A stretch of 64,000 nt of DNA from Panicum virgatum. Its lineage: Eukaryota; Streptophyta; Magnoliopsida; Poales; Poaceae. The stretch is taken from assembly GCF_016808335.1 (NCBI RefSeq), contig NC_053146.1, positions 25,388,938-25,452,937 of the forward strand. The letters run 5' to 3'. This document shows, in pieces, positions 56,901 to 64,000 of this stretch (positions are counted from its first letter, which is position 1; the number at the start of each line of letters is the position of its first letter). The position numbers and the translations under genes were made by a program. Under the pieces are notes generated by a model, which had not been told where the DNA came from, ran no database searches, and saw only the letters and a program-made list of their open reading frames with translations.

Positions 56901-58500
56901 GTAAGGCCAATGTTGTGGTAGATGCTCTGAGCCGAAGAAGCTATGTCAACATGGCTGTTGCTTTCCAAATGCCTCCAGAGTTATGTGAGGAGTTTGAGCA
57001 GTTGAGTCTGGGTTTCTTGCATCATACTTCGAGTGCAGCATTCGAGGCAGTACCCACTCTAGAGGCAGAGATCAGGTAGCATCAGAAAAGAAGATGAGAA
57101 GCTGCAGGAGATCCGTGAGTTGCTCAAGAAGGGCAAGGCTCCCCATTTCAGAGAGGATGATCAGGGTACTTTGTGGTACAAGAACCGGATCTGCGTGCCT
57201 GATGGGAATGATCTCCGGAAGTTGATTCTGAGTGAGGCCCATGATACAGCTTACTCTATTCATCCGGGCAGCACGAAGATGTACTATGATCTAAAGGAAC
57301 ATTTCTGGTGGTATGGTAGGAAGCGTTCAGTGGCAGAGTACATGGCTATTTGTGACACCTGTCAGCGTGTCAAGGCTGAGCATCATAGGCCAGCAGGTCT
57401 GTTATAGCCTTTGAAGATTCCAGAGTGGAAATGGGAGGAAAATCACTATGGACTTCATTGTTGGATTGCCTCGTACTCAGAAGGGGTACAACTCCATATG
57501 GGTAGTAGTGGATCGTCTGACGAAGGTCGCTCACTTCATTCCAGTGAACACTACTTACTCCGGTGCTAGACTTGCAGAGTTGTACATCTCTCGGATTGTC
57601 TGTTTGCATGGTGTGCCCAAGAAGATCATATCTGACAGAGGGTCTCAGTTCACTTCTCGGTTCTGGGAGCAGCTCCATGATTCATTGGATACGAAGCTGC
57701 GTTTCAGTACGGCTTATCACCCTCAGACAGATGGGCAGACAGAGAGAACCAACCAAGTGTTGGAGGATATGCTGAGAGCTTGTGCCATTCAGTACGGTAC
57801 TAGTTGGGATAAGTGCCTGTCTTATGCTGAGTTCTCATATAACAACAGCTATCAGGCTAGTCTGAAGAAGTCCCCCTTCGAGGCATTGTATGGCAGAAAG
57901 TGCAGGACTCCTCTCTATTGGGATCAGATTGGTGAGAAGCAGCTCTTTGGCCCTGATATCATAGAAGATGCAGAGCAGATGGTTCAGGCTGTGCGAGAAA
58001 ATCTGAGGATTGCACAGAGTAGGCAAAAGAGCTATGCAGATGGCAAACGGAGAGACCTGACTTTCAGTGTTGGTGATCATGTATACCTAAAGTTGTCTCC
58101 GATGAGAGGAATCCGCAGGTTTAATGTCAAGGGGAAGTTAGCACCTCGGTATGTTGGTCCATTCAAGGTGCTAGAGAGGAAAGGCGAAGTTGCTTATCGC
58201 CTGGAGTTGCCCACCAGCCTCTCAGGAGTTCACGATGTCTTCCATATATCTTAGTTGAAGAGGTGTCTGCGAGTACCCGAGGAGCAGGCACCACTGGATG
58301 GAGTAGATGTGCAGGAAGATCTGACTTATACTAAGCATCCGGTGAAGATTCTGGAGACATCAGAAAGAGTTACTCGGAACAAGCGCATCAAGATGTGCAG
58401 AGTTCAATGGAGTCACCACAGTGAAGCTGAGGCTACATGGGAGCGAGAAGATGAGCTAAAGAAGACATATCCAGATCTCTTTGCTAGCCAACCCAGCTAA
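53934..58500 (+). pseudogene. gag-pol: gag-pol of F, intron-containing, five or more lesions
   Basis: Exon 1 is 53934-54434; exon 2 is 54549 to 58500. Order: capsid, Gln-rich linker, zinc knuckle (second Cys changed to Tyr, [14 protein letters not shown]), protease DTGA (55235), RT with FIDD (56159-56170) and RNase H (CDASKDGLG). The integrase follows with its zinc finger, the catalytic regions at MDFIVGLP (57448) and ISDRGSQF, and NQVLEDML. The chromodomain ends ATWEREDELKKTYPDLF. Lesions: a one-base loss in a C-run near 54607, TAG 57077, an extra A at 57086-57089, TAG 57405, an extra A at 57439-57442, and TAG 58252. Each TAG stands at an expected Gln codon. Confidence 0.92.
54435..54548 (+). 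other. Putative spliceosomal intron in gag of F (114 nt)
   Basis: Donor AAGCAG|GTAATC; acceptor TTTTTCACTTCAG|. It has the same position and phase as in A2 and an in-frame TAA at 54474-54476. It differs from the A2 intron by 4 nt and by several substitutions. Confidence 0.8.
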
Positions 58501-58522
58501 ATCTCAGGGACAAGATTTCTTT

Positions 58523-58536
58523 AAGGGGGTAGGGTT
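58523..58536 (+). other. Polypurine tract of F
   Basis: AAGGGGGTAGGGTT precedes TGTAACACCC. Confidence 0.85.
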
Positions 58537-61500
58537 TGTAACACCCTAGTTTAAATTCCAGCATTTAATAATAAATTTGATTTGCTTTATTTAAATTTCT
58601 AAGGATTATTGTGTCAGTCTTGCATTTAATCTAATTTTTGTTCCTCAAGTGATTAAAATTTTGTCTAAGGTTAAATTTTGTTGTTGCATCATGCTGGAGC
58701 ATTTATTTTATTTGCTTGTGTGCATAAAGTTGTTGAATTCAAACTTTGTTTGAATTTAAATAGATTTTCTTTGCTAAGAAATAGATGTAGAAATAGAAAA
58801 AAAACCAAAACAAGAAACCCAGCCCAACAGCAACCCAATCTCGCGCGCCCCGCGTCGCGCGCAGCCCGCTCACCCCGCGCGTCGCCCCTCTCCCCTCGCT
58901 GCAGCCCGGGCCCGCTATCAGCTCTGCCTTCCCCGCCGAGCCATTGCTCTGCTCCGCTCCGCTCCGATGCGCTTCACCTCTCGCCTCGCTCCTCTGCGCC
59001 GTGGACCAGACCGCACTGCCCGACTGCATAGGCCCATCAACCAGCCACCTGGTGCCGCCCACCATCTAGAAGCTGCGCGCCGAGCTAGGATCTCGCAGGT
59101 CGGTAGCTCGATCCGCTATCCCCGCGCAGCGCCAATCCCGGCCGCGTTTCTCACCAGCTTTCTGTTCGTGGCTCGCACGCCTAGGACCCGGATCGTTTCC
59201 TTTAAACACCCCGGCCTTCCCTCTGCGCCCCACGACGCCACACCGCAGCCGCCACCCCACATCCCATCATCTCCACGTTACTCCGCCGCACCACGCCCCT
59301 ACACGCCGGTGAGTTGCTCCGCCGCCGCACTTGTCCTCGACGCCGGCCTTCACGGACCTCCCTGACCACGTTGCACCATCATATGGTCTTCGCAAGCCCA
59401 CCCGTGGAGCCCAGACGCCCGGAGGAGCGCCGCAGCGACCTTCCTCCGCGACCTCCGCCACAACCCGCCGCCGGACTTCGCCGACGACTCCCCTGCGCCG
59501 CAACTCCGTCCACCGCAACCCCTCGGTGAGCACCCTGGAGCCCCGTGCCTCCTTTTGTGCTAAGCCAATTAGACCGTAGGCCACTCTGTTGGCAGGGCAC
59601 CGCCGCCGGCGTTCCCCCGCCGCCGCTCCGCCATGGCAACACCCCTGTAGCGCAGCACGACCCCGCCCAAGTTCCGTTCCACCTTGCTTGTGCACTGCGC
59701 ATGAGCGATTGGTCGTTTGCCACCGCTCCTATGCCTAGAGCCACGCACGAACGCGCTCGCTGGCGCGTTTCGCCGCGCCGACCCGCCGCCGCAGAGCCAG
59801 CGCCGCCACGGATCTCCTCTAGCCCCGCCAAGGCCACCAGTGCGTCACCCATGTCGCGCACGTGCGCCACGGCCAAGCCACGGTCCAAACCGAGCCTGGA
59901 AACACCGGATTGACCTTCTCCGGCGAGACCCCGACGAGTGCCGCCGCGGGATTCGTCGCCGCCGGCAACCCACCGCCGTCTCACGCGCCCCTTTCACCCC
60001 AGCCACCGGATTTGAAAGCGACGACCTAGATTAGATCTAGAACCAAGCCGCCTTGAACCGTTAGATCGAGATCCAGCGGCCGAGAATCGTGCGTACCGGT
60101 TCGCCTGGCACTTTTGTTAAAGAACCCTCGAACTTTCTCGATATCAACCCGCGGTCCACAGCCATTCAAAAATAATTACAGTTTAGGCCTGTTTTTAACA
60201 CTTAGCCCCCTGAGTTTTTTAAAAATATAACCCGCCATCCAGAGCCGTCGGTTTTGCACGTTAGCCCCTGAAACTAAGGTTTAATTATGTTTAGGCCCTC
60301 AGTTTTTGCAGAAAACCCCCTGGAACTTAGTTTTTATCGCAGATAAGTCCCTAGAACTAGTTTTTAGCCTAGATTATGCGTTTTAACTCCGTTTTAGGCA
60401 TTCTTTATGTCCACGCGATCGTTTTAACGCGTAGTATAGTTTTAGACTAGTTTAGTGTGCTGTTTCCATGTATTGATGTACTATTTCTTAGTTTTTGCTA
60501 TTGTTTGCATGTATGTTATGTGTGTATTGTTTTGGCTATGTGTTCGTGAGTAGACGTTGAGCTACCGGAGGAGCCCCAGTACCAGTACCTGGAGCAGCCG
60601 TCTTCTGAGCAGTTCGAGAAGCAGGAGCAGTACGAGGAAGGCAAGTATAACATGAACAACCTATCACTTTTAAATACACTTTCATACTACATTTTAATAC
60701 TGTATGCCTATAAGGACTTTCCTAGCCACTTTATATCCTTTATATATGTATCCTTTGGGTTGCATTTTGGTTAGTTGTGCTAGGTGCCGCGCTATAACAC
60801 ACTTGGTCCTTTTTAATTAATTTGATTAATGGTATATGCAACTTAATTCTGAGAGAGGCCCTCTGTGTGGCTTGAGTGGCTCACGTCTCGTTAAAAATTG
60901 GTTTTGTTAGAAACATGGTTTAGGGGGCCAGCATGGTGCTTAGTGCTTGGTTGGCCACTCTCCATAAGGACCGGTTCATAGAGCGACAACCTGGGACAAC
61001 AGCGCTACCACAAGACTGGAATGGGATGGTCTTGGCTTACTAATTAGGTCTTTTTGGTTTGGAGTAACTTACCTGCGGGGCAAAGGGTGGTAAGCTTCAA
61101 TGGTCCCTGCTCCTCCGGCTTGGTCTGTGCTTGGTTTGCGCACCTGTGCTTGTACCCCCGTGAGGTGGGCCCCATCGTCGCCGATCCAACTCTTCGTGGT
61201 TACGCCTTACCAACGAGATTCTTTGTAGCGGCCTCGTAGTGACTTTGCTAGCCATCTCACCTAAGGAAGTGTGATGAACAACTAGCGTAGCTCACGACTT
61301 GTGGGTAAAGATGTGCAACCTCTGCAGAGTGTAAAACTGGTATACTAGCCCAGATCCTCCTTTTGATTAGTGGGGTTATCTTCCTTTGACGAGGCAGGTT
61401 TCCCCGGGTGGCTTGGTTCGGTTTGGTTCTCTGTAGTTTCTTAATTAATTCTGATTAATTACTATGTAATTGGGTTTATGGTAATTCATCAACTCATAGT

Positions 61501-61974
61501 AAATAGCTTTAATAAAATTTTGCCAACACTTAAAAGCTAATGTAGTTGAGTCAGCCAACCTTAGAGCCTCATAGTTTGTGTTATACTTGTTGAGTACAAG
61601 TTGTGTACTCACTCTTGCCTCTTCTATACTTTTTTCTCTTGGGACACTCTACTGCTGCTCAGTTCCTGCCGACACGAGGGAGTTCGCTCAGCGCTACCAG
61701 GACTACGAGGACTTCTAGGCGTTCATCTCCCAGAAGATGTCCCTATGGCGCCCTGCTCAGCTTCGGTGAGTTTTTATCGTATTTGTACTTCGCTTCTGCT
61801 GTATCAGACATTTTTGTCATTAATGTAATAAATAACATTCGTATTCGCTTTATTATATCTTTTTACGTGATATGTGCTGTGATATACTGTTCATTCTATT
61901 GTATATACGTGTGACTTGATCTTGGCACGTATATGGTTGCTCGGTTTATGTCCTTTTATAAACCGGGTGTTACA
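58537..61974 (+). repeat. 3' LTR of F (3,438 bp)
   Basis: Partner of 50144-53362, with the sequence that the 5' LTR has lost. The poly(A) signal AATAAA is at 61827-61832. It ends TGTTACA before the second TTCCG. Confidence 0.95.
60554..61718 (+). other. LTR-borne exon pair, F 3' LTR
   Basis: Exon 3 is 60554-60640 (87 nt, donor AAG|GCAAGT), the intron is 60641-61662, and exon 4 is 61663-61718 (56 nt) ending in TAG. The frame is fully open. Confidence 0.5.
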
Positions 61975-61979
61975 TTCCG

Positions 61980-64000
61980 CGAGCACTACCCCGCTCCGTC
62001 ACCGGTCAACGTCGCCATCGACATCGCCCGGCCGTCCAGCCCGCGCTGCACCTCGGTGAGCCATGCCTCAGTTCCGCTCTACCTTTAGCACTACATCTTG
62101 GAGTTGTAGGCCACCCCGTGGTCCCTGCACGCCGCATGCCGGCGATGCGCCGCCGCGCAGTCCGCCCCTCGCCATGGCAAGCCCTGTCCAAGCCTGGGAG
62201 TCCTATTCTAGGTGCACAGGTGAACTACGTGTGGCGCTTAGATACTCCCTGAAAAAAGATCCGTTCGTTTTTAGCCCGGTAGCGCCGTTTTGGCCTTCAC
62301 CGGCGAGCTCGCCGCTGCGGAGCAGAGCTCCGGCGGGCCGCGCCGCCGCCCCGCGCGCCCAAACCGCTAGATCCGTCCGATCAGGAGTGTGCGGCCATGA
62401 TTAGATCCAAAGCCCATCAAATCCGAGCCATCCGATCCAGATCCAAGCGCCCAGATTCAAAGATACCCCTTCGACTGGAAGTTTTTCTAAAGAGACCCCC
62501 GACTTTCCCGATATCAACCCGCAGTCCACCTCTATTAAAAAGAAATTGCAGTTTAGTCCAAAAATTAGCGCCCAGCCCCCTGAACTCTTTAGAATTTGAA
62601 CCCACCATCCTTGGCTGCTGTTTTTGCAAGTTAGACCCCAGAGTTGTTGTTTAATTACATTTAGGTCCTCGGTTTTTGCACAGAACCCCTAGAACTTTCA
62701 GTTTTCTCACAGTTTAGCCCCTGGACCTTGTTTTAGCTCTAGATTTCACGTTCTAGCTCCGTTTTAGGCGTTCTTTATGTCCACACGATCATTGTAACAC
62801 GTAGAATAGTTTTAGACTAGTTTAGTGTGCCGTTTTTATGTATTGATGTACTGTTTCTTAGCTTTTGTTAGTGTTTGCTTGTATGCTTATTGTGTGCCTT
62901 GCTTTTGGCCATGTGTTCGTGAGTAGACGGTGATCCATCTGAGGAGCCCCAGTACCAGTACCCGGAGTAAACGTCTTCCGACCAGTTTGAGCAGCAGTAA
63001 CAGTTTGAGGAAGGCAAGTATAACATGAACAACACCTATCACTTTAAAGACATTTTCATACTGCATTTTAATACTGTATGCCTATAAGGATTTCCTAGCC
63101 ACTTTATATCCTTTATATATATTCTTTGGGTTGCATTTTGGTTAGTTGTGCTAGGTGCCGCGCTATAACACACTTGGTCCTTTTTAATTAATTTGATTAA
63201 TGATATATGCAACTTAATTCTGAGAGTGGCCCGTTGAGGGGCTCACGTCTCGTTAAAATTGGTTTTGTTAGAAACATGGTTTAGGGGGCCAGTACGGTGC
63301 TTACTGCTGGGTTGGCCACTCTCCATAAGGACCGGTTCATAGAGCGACAACCTGGGACAACAGCGCTACCACAAGACTGGAATGGGATGGTCTTGGCATA
63401 CTAATTAGGTCATTTTGGTTTGGGAGTAACTTACCGACAGGGCAGGAGGGGTGGTGAGCTTCAATGGTGCCCAGGCTACGAGGCTTGGTCTGCGTACCCC
63501 TCGAGGTGGTTACCATCGTTGCGGAGCCAGATTCCTTAGCGGTTACACCTTACCAACGTGTCCTTTGTAACGGCCTCGTAGTGAGTTTGCTAGTCATCTC
63601 ACCTAAGAAAGTGTGATGAACAACTAGCGTAGCTCGCGACTTGTGGGTAAAGATGTGTAACCTCTGCAGAGTGTAAAACTGGTATACTAGCCGTGCTCAT
63701 GGTCATGAGCGGCCCAGGTCCTCCTTTTGATTAGTGGGGTTATCTCCTTCCGACGAGGGGGTGCCTCTCGGGGTAACCTTGGTGGTTTCGGTTTGGTTCT
63801 CAGTAGTAACATGATTAATTTTGATTAACTACTATGTAACTGGGTTTATGGTAATTCATCAACTTGTAGTAAATAGCTTTAATAAAATTTTGCCAAGATT
63901 AAAAGCTAATGCAGTTGAGTCCGCCAACCTTAGAGCCTCATAGTTTGTGTTATACTTGTTGAGTACAAGTTGTGTACTCACTCTTGCCTCTTCTACTCTT
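61980..64000 (+). repeat. 3' LTR of E, second part (cut by window end)
   Basis: It resumes the E LTR with CGAGCACTACC. Sequence lost from the 5' LTR is present here. The right end and the target duplication are beyond the window. Confidence 0.9.
62927..63013 (+). other. LTR exon 3, E 3' LTR
   Basis: 87 nt with donor AAG|GCAAGT. It contains a TAA shared with the 5' LTR and a second TAA (62968) of its own. Exon 4 lies beyond the window. Confidence 0.4.

Larger units (their letters stand above)
50144..61974 (+). mobile_element. Full-length Tekay/Del-type element F (11.8 kb)
   Basis: 5' LTR 50144-53362, primer site, gag with intron, pol, polypurine tract and 3' LTR 58537-61974. It is flanked by a perfect TTCCG duplication (50139-50143 and 61975-61979). 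It is inserted in the 3' LTR of E, the deepest nest level here. All protein domains are present, but gag-pol carries three TAG stops and three one-base shifts. Confidence 0.95.
45077..64000 (+). mobile_element. Internally deleted Tekay-type element E, with F nested in its 3' LTR
   Basis: 5' LTR 45077-47605, internal region 47606-49588 and 3' LTR 49589-50143 plus 61980 to beyond the window. The internal region keeps a short gag and protease, then jumps from SEFSDVF to the last codons before the polypurine tract. RT, RNase H, integrase and most of the chromodomain are absent. The left flank is AAATG; the right target copy is outside the window. Confidence 0.9.

Noticed and set aside
1..64000. 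Host genes, tRNA or rRNA genes, CRISPR arrays, DNA transposons
   Set aside because: I found no supported case. The plant-gene-like leader phrase AAACCCTAGCC occurs only inside LTRs, and all long frames with family motifs are retrotransposon proteins.

Overview
The window is intergenic DNA from a large plant genome, most likely a grass. Every stretch I can identify is LTR-retrotransposon DNA of the Ty3/gypsy superfamily. The lineages seen are Tekay/Del-type chromoviruses (initiator-Met tRNA primer site, C-terminal chromodomain), Athila-like elements (tRNA-Asp-type primer site, ATHILA ORF1), Tat-like elements, and one gag-only gypsy element. I found no host gene, tRNA, rRNA or CRISPR. Species and family names are inferences from motifs, because no database could be searched.

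The layout is a set of nested insertions. (1) 1-3255: a Tekay-type LTR (A1) sits in the pol gene of an Athila-like element H (minus strand, 3256-5760). H in turn appears to sit in the 5' LTR of gag-only element G (5761-9922). (2) 9923-30982: Tekay-type element A2 sits in the 3' LTR of G. A 15.7-kb, nearly intact Tekay/Del element D (13202-28864, target duplication CTCCC) is inserted in the A2 5' LTR. A2 breaks off in gag at a 9-base microhomology joint to a Tat 3' end J (30974-32143). (3) 32144-44223: a minus-strand Tat integrase gene C is split by the gag-only Athila-like element B (32581-43502). B itself carries a minus-strand solo Tekay LTR (36079-39542, target duplication AGCAA). (4) 44224-45076: part of an Athila-like LTR (I). 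It is entered by the internally deleted Tekay-type element E (45077 to the window end), whose 3' LTR contains the full-length Tekay-type element F (50144-61974, target duplication TTCCG).

The most interesting signals lie in the Tekay-type family A/E/F. (a) gag of A2 and F is interrupted by a short GT-AG intron in the same place and phase. (b) The very long LTRs look like spliced transcription units. Three successive exon/intron boundaries can be traced, including a conserved GC-type 5' splice site. An exon whose length is always a multiple of three is followed by a final 56-nt exon ending in a stop codon and then a poly(A) signal. (c) In all five Tekay-type ORFs examined the start codon directly follows a splice-acceptor-like CAG. 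(d) Most premature stops are TAG codons explained by C-to-T change at CHG sites, the pattern expected from methylation-driven decay. (e) Element D carries an extra coiled-coil ORF upstream of gag-pol.
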